Shown: positions 34,983 to 45,624, counted from the first letter of the stretch. The stretch: DNA of 64,000 nt from Amycolatopsis umgeniensis (GCF_014205155.1 NZ_JACHMX010000001.1:124001-188000); one strand, 5' to 3'. Translations and numbers: made by a program. The notes: generated by a model not told the origin, from the sequence alone.

Positions 34983-36431
34983 TCAAGGCGTGACGGGAAC
35001 ATTGGTCAGCCCGTTCACCGCCCTGGACACGGTGTTGGACGCGTAGACGACGTTCGGCCGTTCCGAGCACTTCGACGTCGACGTGATCTTGATGGCGTAC
35101 TGGCCCACGCCGCCGAGATCGGATTTGTTGCCCCGCCAGACGTTCCCGCAGCCGTTCGGGAACGACGGGGTGGTCCCGGGGTTGTGCGTCTCGTAGCCGT
35201 TCACGAACGTCCCCGGCGAGGCGAACGTGCCGGTGTTGTCCTCGATGACGTAACCGAATCCCTTGACGTCGACCCAGGAATCGGCCGAGTTCTGCCCGGA
35301 CACCCCTTGACCGTCGAAGGTGTTGCCGCGGATGACGCCGCCCTCGGTGCCTTCCTTGACGTCGATGCCTTCCGCGGCGACGTACGGTCCGATGTGGTTG
35401 CCGAGGACCTGGATCCGGTCACTGCGGTCGACCCCGCCGGAGTTCCCGTGGCACGCCCAGTTCGAGTTCGCCGAGCCGAGGTAGACGCCCTCGCCGTAGC
35501 CTGCCTGTACGAGACCGGTGTGGCTGATCGTCGAGTCACGGATGACGCTGTCGGCCGAAGAACGCCGGAAGTGAACGGCTTCCTCGTCGATCCGGTGAAC
35601 CCGCACACCGTCGATCACGGTGTGGTGCGAGTTGTCGGCGACGATGCCCTTCTTCGACTCCTGCACGGTGAAACCCTCGAGGTGCCAGTACGGTGCGCCA
35701 TAAAGCCAGAATCCGTACCCGGAGTCCCAGCCCGCCGTCGGCGCCGGGCAGGACGGCGCCTCACCCGAGGGGCCGTCGTTGATCAGAACCGCCGTCGATG
35801 GCCCGGTCACCGTGATCGGCGCGCCGGCCGTCCCGGGTTTCATGGCCACGAAGGAACCCAGGTAGGTTCCGGCGGCCAGCCGGATGGTCTGCCCGGGGCT
35901 CGCGGCGGCCAGCGCGGACTGAAGCTCCGCCGCGGTGTCCACCTCGACGACGTCACCCGACGGGGTGGTCGTGGTGGTCGTTGGTGGCTTGCTCGTGGTC
36001 GTGGTGGTCGGCGACGCGGTGGTGGTCGGCGCTCCTCCCCCGCACGGGCTTCCGTTGACCGTGCACCCGGTCGGCAGGCCCAGTCCGGCGGTGTTGAAGC
36101 CGAACGTCGCCGTCCCACCGGGTTTGACCGTGCCGTTGAAGCCCGCGTTGGTGACCTTGTAGTGCTGCCCGGTCCTGGTCAGCACCGAACTCCACGACGT
36201 GGTGATCGCGGTCCCCTCGGGGAGATCGAATTCGATCGTCCACTGTGTACTGTTCGCGTCCCCGGCGTTGGTCAGCGTGTACTTCCCGCCGTAGCCGCTG
36301 TCCCAGGACGAGCTCTGGGCGAACGCGGCGGACAGGCTGGGCGCGGCGGCCTCGGCGGTGACGACGGCGCCGGACAGGCCCACCGCCGACGCCGTGGCCG
36401 CGATCGCGGCGAGCAGTCGTTTCCTCGTCAT
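34983..36431 (-). CDS. Secreted CBM2 plus right-handed beta-helix protein
   Basis: A 482-residue protein starting MTRKRLLAAIAATASAVGLS at 36431, overlapping the stop of the upstream gene (ATGA) with GGAGGCACGGA as binding site. Signal peptide to about 30; CBM2 module (about 30-135, WDSGYGGKYTLTN, EFDLPEGTAITTSWSSVL, closing cysteines); a Thr/Pro linker; then a beta-helix domain (about 175-482) of the DUF1565/pectate-lyase type with repeated G-N-x-I-x-G coils (VLGNHIGPY, VIRGNTFDG). CBM2 binds cellulose or chitin. The helix domain is probably a polysaccharide lyase or hydrolase; its catalytic residues are not assignable by eye. Confidence 0.87.
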   Translation of the reverse strand: MTRKRLLAAIAATASAVGLSGAVVTAEAAAPSLSAAFAQSSSWDSGYGGKYTLTNAGDANSTQWTIEFDLPEGTAITTSWSSVLTRTGQHYKVTNAGFNGTVKPGGTATFGFNTAGLGLPTGCTVNGSPCGGGAPTTTASPTTTTTSKPPTTTTTTPSGDVVEVDTAAELQSALAAASPGQTIRLAAGTYLGSFVAMKPGTAGAPITVTGPSTAVLINDGPSGEAPSCPAPTAGWDSGYGFWLYGAPYWHLEGFTVQESKKGIVADNSHHTVIDGVRVHRIDEEAVHFRRSSADSVIRDSTISHTGLVQAGYGEGVYLGSANSNWACHGNSGGVDRSDRIQVLGNHIGPYVAAEGIDVKEGTEGGVIRGNTFDGQGVSGQNSADSWVDVKGFGYVIEDNTGTFASPGTFVNGYETHNPGTTPSFPNGCGNVWRGNKSDLGGVGQYAIKITSTSKCSERPNVVYASNTVSRAVNGLTNVPVTP

Positions 36432-38749
36432 TCCGTGCCTCCGCATTTCGTTCCGGCGATCGAGCACGCGACCGGCAGTCCCTGACCGGCGGCGTTGAAG
36501 CCGAACGTCGCCGTGCCGCCGGGTTTGACGCTTCCGTTGTGCGTCGCGTTCCCGAACCGGTAGTGCCGGCCGGTCTTGGTCAGGACCGAACTCCAGGAAC
36601 TGCTGACCGTCGTCCCCTCGGGCAGGTCGAACTCGACCACCCAGGAGCCCACCGCGGCCGAACAGGTGTTGGTGACGGTGAAACCGGCGCCGTAGCCGCT
36701 GTCCCACACCGACTTGCGGGCGAAAGCCGCCGTCAGGCAGGCGCCGGGATTCGACGTGGTCGTGGTGGACGGCGTCGTCGTGGTGGACGTCTGACCTGTC
36801 GACGAGGACGGCGGGGTCCCGTCGACGGACTTCAGGAACAGTGACGAAGCGGCGTCGGTCTTGGTCGCGTCGACCCCGTGTCCTCCGGTGTAGTCCCGCT
36901 GCTCGTTCTTCGCCCAGTCGGCGATCGGTGTGCCACCCGCGTCGAGGTGCTTGTACGCCGTGCCGTCCCACCCGAAGGCGTAAACGCGGTGCCGGTCGCC
37001 GTAGAAGTCGTTATACGGGCCGTTGTCCACGAGCTGCTTGGTCATGGCGTTGTTGAAGAACACGTTCCGGGGGCCGGTGGCACCCGACCATTTGACGGCC
37101 TTCTTGCCCGCACCCCACCAGATCGGGAACCAGTTCGAGTCGTCGGGACCGCCGCCGCCCTCTTCACCGCAGTTGGCCCGGCAGTTCCCGGAGCGGTGCG
37201 CGTACGGGACCTTGACCGTGTTGAGCTCGAAGAGGTTGTTGCGCTCCCAGCCGCCGTGCAGGTTCAGGTCGGAGTCGAACGAGTTGCCGATCACCACGTT
37301 GCCCGCGGCGGACCACTGGAAGGTGAAGTGCCGCAACAAGGTGGAGGTGTTCCCGGCGTAGATCGAATCCCAGACCCGGGAGCCGCGGAAGTACCCGTTG
37401 CCACCCTTGCCCTTGTTCCACGAGCCGTTGAGTTCGTTGTCGACGATCTGGAGGTTCTTGGCCTCCTCCGTGACGATCGGGTGTGACCCGGTCATGTCCG
37501 CGCGGATGCCGCGGACCCAGGAGTTCGCAGCCCACTTGAACACGATCCCGTGCATCTCCGCTGCGGGTGCCATGTTCCCGTAGTTGTTGTTCGCCTCCGT
37601 GGGATTCAGACCCGGCATCTCCTGGGTGAATCCGAGGTTCTCGAAGCCGACGCCGAGCACCGGGTCCACCAACGGTGCCGCCTTCGAGTCGTAGGTGGCG
37701 CCGTCGATCGGGGCCGAACCGTCCGAAGTGGAGTTCACCGGGACGTCGTACTCGAGCGGTTTGTCGAGCGTGATGGTGCGCGCGGCCGTATCGAGAGCCG
37801 CGATGGTGAAGATCTGCTGGCGCATGTGCATGTTCAGCAACGGGAACGTGGTCGGCGTCGCCTGCTGCTGCTCGTAGAACTTCTGCGAGTTGGCCGCGCG
37901 GATGTTGACCAGGTTCCCGGCGGCGAGCGAAGTCAGGGCGCCGCCGCCCGCCAGATGGACGACCCGGTCCCCCGTCCGCGCGGCGAACGCGGTGTCACCG
38001 GGCTTGCCCCGCAGCTTCACCCCGGCCTTCCAATGGACGTTGACGGTGCCCTCGAAGATGTCCTTGCGGTTGGCGGGCGCCGAGGCGTGGTCACTCGCGT
38101 AGGACGAGTGCACTCCCCTGGACTGGACGCGGAACAGCCCGCGTCCCGGCCACAACCAGCCGCCCTTGCCCGCACCCGAGGTCATCCCGTCCTCGTCCCA
38201 GTCGGAACCGTCCGGGGTGAGCGTGTCGTACTGCGTGTTCGCGTCGGGTTTGTAGACGAATTTCGTCGCGTCCTTGCCCGCGCCGCGCAGGATCAGGTAG
38301 TCGGCGTCGACGTGGATCTCGTGGGTGACGTCGAACCGGCCTGCCGGGAAGGTGATCGTGCTCAGTTTGGTGTAGCTCCCGGACGGCGAGCACGCGCTCT
38401 TGACCCCGTCGATCGCCGCCTGGATCCCGTTCGTGTCGTCGGCGCCGTCGTCGGGTTTGACGTTGTACTGGCCCGCCAGTTCCGCGGCGGTGACCTGGCA
38501 AGTGGCGTTCGGATTCACTTCACCGGAGCCGGGCAGGGCGGCGCCGCCCCGGTATCCGGCCTTGGACCAGTCGTAGAGCCCCGCAACAGGTGCGCGACGG
38601 TTCGCCGCGCCGACATCGAGGCCGGTCAGCGCGCCGGGCCCCGGTGCCGCGTCCGCCAGGTCGGGCGGTACTTGCAGGAGCGCGGCGGTGGCGACCACGG
38701 CGGCGATCGCCGGGAGGACGACACGACGAAGAGGACTTTTTCGGGACAC
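36428..38749 (-). CDS. Secreted beta-helix protein with C-terminal CBM2
   Basis: A 773-residue protein from GTG 38749 (VSRKSPLRRVVLPAIAAVVA) behind GGAGG. Signal peptide to about 35; an N-terminal segment; a pectate-lyase-3-like beta-helix (about 90-620, with FPAGRFDVTHEIHVDADYLI and DPVLGVGFENLGFTQEM); a Ser/Thr linker (about 660-680); and a C-terminal CBM2 (WDSGYGAGFTVTN, EFDLPEGTTVSSSWSSVL). It is first in a two-gene operon, and the next gene starts with an almost identical CBM2. A clear promoter lies at 38809-38838. Likely an extracellular polysaccharide-active enzyme; substrate unknown. Confidence 0.87.
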   Translation of the reverse strand: MSRKSPLRRVVLPAIAAVVATAALLQVPPDLADAAPGPGALTGLDVGAANRRAPVAGLYDWSKAGYRGGAALPGSGEVNPNATCQVTAAELAGQYNVKPDDGADDTNGIQAAIDGVKSACSPSGSYTKLSTITFPAGRFDVTHEIHVDADYLILRGAGKDATKFVYKPDANTQYDTLTPDGSDWDEDGMTSGAGKGGWLWPGRGLFRVQSRGVHSSYASDHASAPANRKDIFEGTVNVHWKAGVKLRGKPGDTAFAARTGDRVVHLAGGGALTSLAAGNLVNIRAANSQKFYEQQQATPTTFPLLNMHMRQQIFTIAALDTAARTITLDKPLEYDVPVNSTSDGSAPIDGATYDSKAAPLVDPVLGVGFENLGFTQEMPGLNPTEANNNYGNMAPAAEMHGIVFKWAANSWVRGIRADMTGSHPIVTEEAKNLQIVDNELNGSWNKGKGGNGYFRGSRVWDSIYAGNTSTLLRHFTFQWSAAGNVVIGNSFDSDLNLHGGWERNNLFELNTVKVPYAHRSGNCRANCGEEGGGGPDDSNWFPIWWGAGKKAVKWSGATGPRNVFFNNAMTKQLVDNGPYNDFYGDRHRVYAFGWDGTAYKHLDAGGTPIADWAKNEQRDYTGGHGVDATKTDAASSLFLKSVDGTPPSSSTGQTSTTTTPSTTTTSNPGACLTAAFARKSVWDSGYGAGFTVTNTCSAAVGSWVVEFDLPEGTTVSSSWSSVLTKTGRHYRFGNATHNGSVKPGGTATFGFNAAGQGLPVACSIAGTKCGGTE

Positions 38750-38808
38750 CCGAAACCTCCGTGACGGACTGACGGAAGGTGTTGCGGCGTGTACACCCGG
38801 ACACAGCC

Positions 38809-38838
38809 TTTATAGTTCACGTCCCTGTCACCCGTCAA
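38809..38838 (-). promoter_or_regulatory. Promoter of the CBM2 beta-helix operon
   Basis: On the minus strand, TTGACG (38833-38838) and TATAAA (38809-38814) are 18 bases apart, about 60 bases before the GTG at 38749. Two ATGTGAA direct repeats near 38845 and 38870 and a GTTCAC at 38815 lie just upstream or overlapping and may be regulator sites. Confidence 0.65.
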
Positions 38839-38927
38839 CGGATGTGAATAACGTCCACGTATGTGAACGCGATGAGTTTCGGGGTCCACCGGGGTTGTCA
38901 CGTCGAACTCTACGAAAGGAACACCCC

Positions 38928-39329
38928 ATGAGTACCGACGAAAGCCGGATCCGCGCGCTCATCGAGAACTGGGCCAAGGCCGTGCACGCCGGCGATCTCG
39001 ACGCCGTTCTCGCCGAGCACACCGGCGACATCGTGATGTTCGACGTCCCGCCGCCCTACGACGGCGTCCTCGGCATCGACTCCTACCGTGAGACCTGGCC
39101 GTCCTTCTTCACGTGGCAGGCGACGGGCGCGTCGTTCGAGATCGTCTCGCTCGACGTCACCGCGGGCGAGGACGTCGCGTTCGCGCACGCCCTGCTGCGC
39201 TGCGGCACGGCCGAGGAATTCGAGCGGAACCCGGCGAACCGGTTGCGGCTGACCTTCGGGCTGCGCAAGGAATCCGGCCGCTGGCTCGTCGCACACGAGC
39301 ACCATTCGTTCCCGATCGAGATCGCCTAG
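38928..39329 (+). CDS. SnoaL/NTF2-like protein (DUF4440 type)
   Basis: A 133-residue cytosolic protein starting MSTDESRIRALIENWAKAVH behind AAAGGA. The pattern AVHAGDLDAVLAEHTGDIVMFDVPPPYDGVLGIDSYRETW followed by beta-strands (GEDVAFAHALLRCG, GRWLVAHEHHSFP) is the cone-shaped NTF2/SnoaL fold, at the usual 130-140 residues. Members are isomerases, hydratases, calcium-kinase-association-like or ligand-binding proteins; this branch is mostly annotated as ketosteroid-isomerase-like without known substrate. It is divergent from the beta-helix operon. Confidence 0.85.
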   Translation: MSTDESRIRALIENWAKAVHAGDLDAVLAEHTGDIVMFDVPPPYDGVLGIDSYRETWPSFFTWQATGASFEIVSLDVTAGEDVAFAHALLRCGTAEEFERNPANRLRLTFGLRKESGRWLVAHEHHSFPIEIA

Positions 39330-39332
39330 GGC

Positions 39333-39698
39333 TCAGTTCTCACCGGAACGGAACCGGTCGAGCACACGGCGTTCCCGTTTGGTCGGGCGTCCCGCGCCCC
39401 GCTCCCGCCGCGCGACCGGCACGGCGGATTCGGGCGGCGGCGCGGGCGTCCGGTCGATGAAGCAGGTCGCGGCGTCGGCGGCACCGACGCGCTTCTGGAT
39501 CACCCGCGTCACTTCCAAGATCCGCGTGGTGTCGTTGACCCGGGCGCGCACCTCGTCGCCCGCGACGACCGCTGTCGCGGGCTTGGCCGGTTTGCCGTTC
39601 ACGCGCACATGGCCGCCACGGCACGCGGCGGCAGCGTCCGGACGCGTCTTGGTCAGCCGGACGGCCCACAGCCAGCGATCAACTCGAGTGGACTCCAC
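39333..39698 (-). CDS. S4-domain RNA-binding protein (Hsp15/HslR-like)
   Basis: About 121 residues from GTG 39698 (VESTRVDRWLWAVRLTKTRP); an ATG at 39728 in the same frame would add ten residues. The S4 motif is complete: RVDRWLWAVRL, AAACRGGHVRVNGKPAKPAT, VVAGDEVRA. The C-terminus is basic (RRERGAGRPTKRERRVLDRF). In E. coli, Hsp15 binds stalled 50S subunits carrying nascent chains; the same ribosome-rescue role is likely here. It ends three bases from the convergent SnoaL-like gene. Confidence 0.88.
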   Translation of the reverse strand: MESTRVDRWLWAVRLTKTRPDAAAACRGGHVRVNGKPAKPATAVVAGDEVRARVNDTTRILEVTRVIQKRVGAADAATCFIDRTPAPPPESAVPVARRERGAGRPTKRERRVLDRFRSGEN

Positions 39699-39710
39699 AG
39701 CAGTACATAG

Positions 39711-41459
<1,749 letters not shown>

Positions 41460-41526
41460 CACCGTCCGGGGCGCGGGTGCTTCTCGTTCACGGCACCCGC
41501 CGCCCCGTTTCCGGTAGCGTGGCGGC

Positions 41527-41646
41527 ATGCTGGACTACGGCCTCGACCTGTCCGGTGTGGAGCGTGACGTCGCTCTGCTCGCTGACTCCGTCCGGAGGCC
41601 CACTTGGGCGTGGCAAGACGAGAACTGTCGCTCTCGTGAGGGGTGA
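41527..41646 (+). pseudogene. Short 5' gene fragment
   Basis: A 39-codon frame starting MLDYGLDLSGVERDVALLAD with good codon use that loses protein-like character after SVRRPTW and stops at 41646. It looks like the first 25-30 residues of a gene cut by the repeat-rich DNA that follows. No family can be named, and chance is possible. Confidence 0.25.
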
Positions 41647-41725
41647 GGCAATCGTGGCGTGTTCGCGGGTAGGAGTGGCGGCGGGATGACGGTGTCCTTC
41701 GCCGCGTCCGAATGCCCATCGGCCG

Positions 41726-41780
41726 TGTCGCGAAAGCCACTTTCGGGACGTCTGATGTCTCGAAAGTGGCTTTCGCGACA
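41726..41780. repeat. Palindromic element, 24-bp arms with loop GTCTGAT
   Basis: Arms 41726-41749 and 41757-41780 (core CGAAAGCCACTTTCG) match at 23 of 24 positions around GTCTGAT. It lies in the 527-base gap 41460-41986 after the cholesterol oxidase gene, which otherwise holds only the fragment at 41527. Confidence 0.8.
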
Positions 41781-41847
41781 TCCGACCCACCCCACGCGGT
41801 CTGATCCTTCAGCCCTGGCTGGGAACGGGATCATCCAGGACAAAAGT

Positions 41848-41900
41848 GTTGTGAAAGCCACTTTCACAACCTTGACCGTTGCGAAAGTGGCGTTCACAAC
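41848..41900. repeat. Palindromic element, 23-bp arms
   Basis: Arms 41848-41870 and 41878-41900 match at 21 of 23 positions around CTTGACC. The left arm is itself a hairpin (GTTGTGAAAG, CCA, CTTTCACAAC). The core GAAAGCCACTTTC is shared with the element at 41726. Confidence 0.75.
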
Positions 41901-41986
41901 GCCCGCCCTGCGAACGAAACACGGCACGGCCGTCGGCGAACACGCTCAGAAGTGGCTGGAGATCGCTCGCGTTTTCCTCTGAGCGC

Positions 41987-42466
41987 TCAAATCTTCGGAA
42001 GAACGCAAACGGTGTCGATCCCCAATACATGGTTCAGCCGCCCGAAAGCGAGCCAAGCACCGATGCTCATGCTCAATTCGACGATTTCCGCCTCGGTGTA
42101 GTACTCGCCCATCCGCTTCCAGAATTCGTCGTCGAGGCCGTGGTGGTCGAGTGCGTAACGCTCCGCGTACTCGGCCGCCAACCGGGTCCGTTCGTCGAAC
42201 AACTCGGTGGTGCGCCACTCGGTCACCGCGTCGGCGAACTCCTCCTCCACTTTCACGCCATCGCGTTCGGTACGCCAGTCCAGGCAGAAGACACAGCCGT
42301 TGATCTGCGCGGTCCGCAGCCGTGCCGCCTCGAACTCGCGGAGCCCCAAGGTGGTGTGCGAGTAGACAGCGAGCGAGTAGTTCGACGCCGCGACGCCGAT
42401 GCCGGGCACCATCTCACCCCAGACGTAGCCGATCGGATCCTTGCCCTCGGGAATGTCGATGTTCAT
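41987..42466 (-). CDS. Carboxymuconolactone decarboxylase/AhpD-like protein
   Basis: A 159-residue protein starting MNIDIPEGKDPIGYVWGEMV at 42466. The all-helical CMD fold is marked by INGCVFCLDWRTE, the CxxC redox pair of AhpD-type alkylhydroperoxidases; the usual EEx5Cx2Cx3H ends in W-R here, so the downstream His is not obvious. The GIGVAASNYS and LSMSIGAWLAFGRLNHVLG segments fit the family. Its start overlaps the stop of the DapB-like gene (ATGA), so both are translated together; a role in the same catabolic or redox pathway is inferred. Confidence 0.85.
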   Translation of the reverse strand: MNIDIPEGKDPIGYVWGEMVPGIGVAASNYSLAVYSHTTLGLREFEAARLRTAQINGCVFCLDWRTERDGVKVEEEFADAVTEWRTTELFDERTRLAAEYAERYALDHHGLDDEFWKRMGEYYTEAEIVELSMSIGAWLAFGRLNHVLGIDTVCVLPKI

Positions 42467-43542
42467 CGCGCGCTCCTTCCGAGCTTGCCGGTCGCCGGTC
42501 GCAGGGGGACGTCCAGTGCGTCGTAGAGCCCAGGTTTGGCGTCCACGAGCCAGTCGATGGCGCCGACCAGCCTGCCGACCGCGGTCGCGTTGCCGCCGGC
42601 GGACCGGTTCTCGCCCTCGTCGGTGGCCTCGACCGAGACCTCGATCCGGGGTCGGCCCTCGATGATCACCCGGTGCGCCCCGTCACCGCTGGGCGGTTTC
42701 GGCCAGTCCGGCGCACACGACGCGTGGATGCGGGTGACGTGCTCGATGACGATGCGGGGTTCGCCGTCCACGATGCCCTGCACTTCGAACCGGACGGCTC
42801 CCTGTGTGCCCGCCTCGAATTCGCCCATCGCCCGGGTGGTCACGGTTTCCTCGAGCGGACGGCGGTCGAGCGTCTCGCGGATCTCGTCCAGGTCGACACC
42901 GAGACCACGGGCGATCAGCCGCACCTGCCCGCCCCACACCATGGTGGGGACCGACGGGGCCAGCATCGGCGGCTGGTAGTCCATCGGCTGTCCCATACCG
43001 ACCAGGTAGCGGACGGAATCCGGCTGGTCGTAGGTGGAGTAGTCGAAGATCTCCTGGCAACGGACAGCGTCGACGGTGGTCCCGAGCCCGCTGATCAGCA
43101 ACGGCAGGATGTCGTTGCCCCAGCCCGGATCGACGCCCGAGACGAACAGTGAGCCGCCACCCTCGGCGATCGCCGCGAGCACCGGTTCCCGCAGTTCCTC
43201 CGGCGCGTTGCGCTGGTCGTACAGCGCGTAGAGCGCGGGTGTCACCACCACCGCCCCCGCCCGGATCGCGCGGACGATGTCGGCCAGCGCTTCGGCGGGC
43301 CGGATGTCGCCGGACGCCGCGTACACCACCGCCCTCGGCCCCGCCGCCAGCACGGCTTCGACGTCATCGGTCGCCGCCACCCCGAATTCACCGTCGACAC
43401 CGGCGAGCGCGGCCGCGTCGCGGCCCACCTTCGCGGGGTCGTGCACGAGCACACCGGCGAGTTCCAGTGCCGGATGCGCGTCGACGGCGCGGAGGGAGGC
43501 ACGGCCGATGTTGCCTGTACCCCAGACAACTGTGGGAATCAT
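42463..43542 (-). CDS. DapB-like NAD(P)H-dependent dehydrogenase
   Basis: A 359-residue protein starting MIPTVVWGTGNIGRASLRAV at 43542; 16 further in-frame residues upstream are unlikely. The Rossmann loop GTGNIG and the DapB-type substrate domain (SGVDPGWGNDILPLLISGLG) place it among dihydrodipicolinate-reductase-like proteins of about 350 residues, the group that includes 2,4-diaminopentanoate dehydrogenase. True DapB is about 250 residues, so this is not the lysine enzyme. The substrate is unknown. It is the first gene of a pair with the AhpD-like protein. Confidence 0.82.
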   Translation of the reverse strand: MIPTVVWGTGNIGRASLRAVDAHPALELAGVLVHDPAKVGRDAAALAGVDGEFGVAATDDVEAVLAAGPRAVVYAASGDIRPAEALADIVRAIRAGAVVVTPALYALYDQRNAPEELREPVLAAIAEGGGSLFVSGVDPGWGNDILPLLISGLGTTVDAVRCQEIFDYSTYDQPDSVRYLVGMGQPMDYQPPMLAPSVPTMVWGGQVRLIARGLGVDLDEIRETLDRRPLEETVTTRAMGEFEAGTQGAVRFEVQGIVDGEPRIVIEHVTRIHASCAPDWPKPPSGDGAHRVIIEGRPRIEVSVEATDEGENRSAGGNATAVGRLVGAIDWLVDAKPGLYDALDVPLRPATGKLGRSAR

Positions 43543-43766
43543 GGAGTCGAGGTTAACCGAATAACGGATCGGTTCCCAGTACCGAAACAATCACGAAAAC
43601 CCCAGGTCAGAGTGCATTACTCGGCTTCATTCACCGGGGCAACGAAAGCGTTCCGGTACGCGGAACGGACCCCGTTTTCTTCGGTGACCGGCAATACCCG
43701 TTGGGCCGTTCGCCACGGGCTGTGTAATGTGCGTTCCCGTGACGAGCCCCGAGTCGGACAGAATCC

Positions 43767-43788
43767 CGCCGCCGGTCATCCGGCGGCG
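43767..43788. promoter_or_regulatory. Hairpin in the leader region of the efflux gene
   Basis: CGCCGCCGG and CCGGCGGCG pair perfectly around TCAT in the 383-base gap 43543-43925. A frame from GTG 43855 reads VRPAGFLLSRARLLLLTFCL and runs into the TTG of the efflux gene in another frame, so a leader peptide is possible. No confident promoter is seen. Confidence 0.35.
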
Positions 43789-43925
43789 AGTCGTCGTGTC
43801 CGGCCGTTAGACGTCGTCGGCCCCCTCGCTTTCCGGTGACCGGAGCGCTGTTCCGTGCGCCCGGCCGGTTTCCTCCTGTCCCGCGCACGGCTCCTCCTGC
43901 TCACCTTCTGCTTGGGAGTCGTCCG

Positions 43926-45056
43926 TTGCCCCTGTTCGTCTATGTCCTCGGCCTTGCCGTCTTCGCGCAAGGCACCTCCGAATTCATGGCTTCCGGTCTC
44001 GTACCGGGAATCGCCGATGACCTGTCCGTCCCGGTGGGCGCCGCCGCCGCGCTGACTTCGGCGTACGCCGTCGGAATGATCGTCGGCGCTCCCGCCATGG
44101 CCGTGCTCAGCGCTCGCTGGCCACGACGCCGGGCGCTGGCGGGGTTTCTGGCCGCGTTCGTCTTGCTGCACGTCATCGGCGCGGTGACGACGAGTTTTCC
44201 GGTGCTGTTCGGCACCCGGATCGCCGCGGCGGTCGTCAACGCCGGTTTCCTCGCCGTCGCCATGCCCGTCGCGGTCGCCTTGGCACCACCGGGAAAGCAG
44301 GCGCGGGCGACCGCGGTCCTGTTGGCGGGCATCACGCTGTCGTGTGTCGCCGGTGTGCCCGCCGGGGCCGTACTGGGTGACATCGCGGGCTGGCGCTCCG
44401 CGTTCTGGGCGGTCGCGGCGCTGTGCCTTCCCGCGCTGGTACTGGTGTTCCGTTCGGCACCCGCCGACGCGGCGGGCAGGCCCGAAGTCTCGATCAGGCA
44501 AGAGGCACGCGAGCTGAAAGCACCTCCGGTGCGGCAGGCGATGATCCTCGCGGCCTTGGTCAACGGCGCGACCTTCGCGAGCTTCGCCTTCCTCGCGGTC
44601 ATCGCGACCGACGTCGCCCGCCTCCCCGCCGGGGCGGTTTCCGGTCTGCTCGCGGCCTTCGGCGTCGGCGCGTTCCTCGGGGTGACCGTGGCGGGCCGCA
44701 AGGGTGACGGCGAACTCCGTCGCGGACTGATCCTCGCCCTGTGCGCACTGCCGGTGGGCTGGGCGGTGCTGGCGCTGACAGGAGCACAACCGGTCGCCCT
44801 GTTCGTCGTGACGACCGTCCAAGGTGGACTGTCGTTCGGCTGCGGGTCGGCGCTCGTGGCCAGGGTCATGCACGTCGCGTCCGGGGCGCCGACCCTCGGC
44901 GGCTCGTTCGCCACGGTGGCGCTCAACGTGGGCGCGTTCCTGGGGCCGGTGCTCGCCGGTCTCGTCACGGAAGCGACGGACGACTATCGCCACGCCCTCT
45001 GGATCAGCGCGGCGATCGCCGTCGTGGCGCTCACGCGGGTACCGCGTCGCTCTTGA
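43926..45056 (+). CDS. Cmx/CmlR-type MFS (chloramphenicol-class) efflux protein
   Basis: A 376-residue protein from TTG 43926 (LPLFVYVLGLAVFAQGTSEF), chosen because the Cmx family starts this way and GGGAG lies just upstream; the frame is open from 43836. It has 12 membrane helices, with FAQGTSEFMASGLVPGIADDL in TM1, RWPRRRALAG (motif A) and LAGITLSCVAGVPAGAVLGD (motif C). Relatives expel chloramphenicol or sugars and other small molecules (AraJ/DHA1 branch). The substrate is unproven. Its 3' end overlaps the convergent GNAT gene by 26 bases. Confidence 0.85.
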   Translation: MPLFVYVLGLAVFAQGTSEFMASGLVPGIADDLSVPVGAAAALTSAYAVGMIVGAPAMAVLSARWPRRRALAGFLAAFVLLHVIGAVTTSFPVLFGTRIAAAVVNAGFLAVAMPVAVALAPPGKQARATAVLLAGITLSCVAGVPAGAVLGDIAGWRSAFWAVAALCLPALVLVFRSAPADAAGRPEVSIRQEARELKAPPVRQAMILAALVNGATFASFAFLAVIATDVARLPAGAVSGLLAAFGVGAFLGVTVAGRKGDGELRRGLILALCALPVGWAVLALTGAQPVALFVVTTVQGGLSFGCGSALVARVMHVASGAPTLGGSFATVALNVGAFLGPVLAGLVTEATDDYRHALWISAAIAVVALTRVPRRS

Positions 45057-45624
45057 GCCGTGCGTGGACGTGGACGTCGTGCCACCCGTCCGCGTGCAGC
45101 ATCGAGGAGCGCAAAGTGCCTTCGAGGCCGTATCCGGCCTTGTCCGCGACGCGGCACGAGGCGTTGTTCGCGGTGGAATGCAGGAGGGACAACCGGTTCA
45201 TCCCGGCTGTTTCGAACGCCCACCGCGTCAACGCCGCCACCGCGCCGGTCGCGATCCCGATGCCGCGCGCGGAAGGCAGAACCCAGTAGGACAACTGCGC
45301 TGAAGCCTCGAAAAGCGAGACGGTGCGGAGGCCGACCTGCCCGACCGGCCGGTCTTCGCGGGCGTCGACCACCGCCCAGCTCGCGTCCGTCTCGTCCGTC
45401 CAGCGCCGTTCCCAGCCCGCGATCCAGGCGCGGGCCTCGTCCTCGCCGTCGACTCGGCGGACGTGCCAGCGCTGGATGGCGGGACAGGCGAAGGCGGTTT
45501 CGACGCTCTTCGCGTCTTCAGCGCACCACGGGCGCAACACCAGCCTGTCGTCGACGATCAGGCACGGCTGCTTGACCGCCCGGAAGGTACCGGCGGGAAG
45601 GACTGGCTCGATGAGCAGAGGCAC
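45031..45624 (-). CDS. GNAT-family N-acetyltransferase
   Basis: A 197-residue protein from GTG 45624 (VPLLIEPVLPAGTFRAVKQP). The RimJ/RimL-like fold is clear: LVLRPWCAEDAKSVETAF, GQVGLRTVSLFEASAQLSYWVLPSARGIGIATGAV (acetyl-CoA loop ARGIGIATGA), then NRLSLLHSTANNASCRVADKAGYGLEG, the NxAS-x-R motif of motif B. It acetylates an amine of a protein terminus or small molecule. It is convergent with the efflux gene and divergent from the FGE-like gene. Confidence 0.9.
   Translation of the reverse strand: MPLLIEPVLPAGTFRAVKQPCLIVDDRLVLRPWCAEDAKSVETAFACPAIQRWHVRRVDGEDEARAWIAGWERRWTDETDASWAVVDAREDRPVGQVGLRTVSLFEASAQLSYWVLPSARGIGIATGAVAALTRWAFETAGMNRLSLLHSTANNASCRVADKAGYGLEGTLRSSMLHADGWHDVHVHARLKSDAVPA

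Noticed and set aside
42463..43542. Lysine-pathway dapB
   Set aside because: About 100 residues longer than DapB, with the substrate domain of the broader DapB-like dehydrogenase group.
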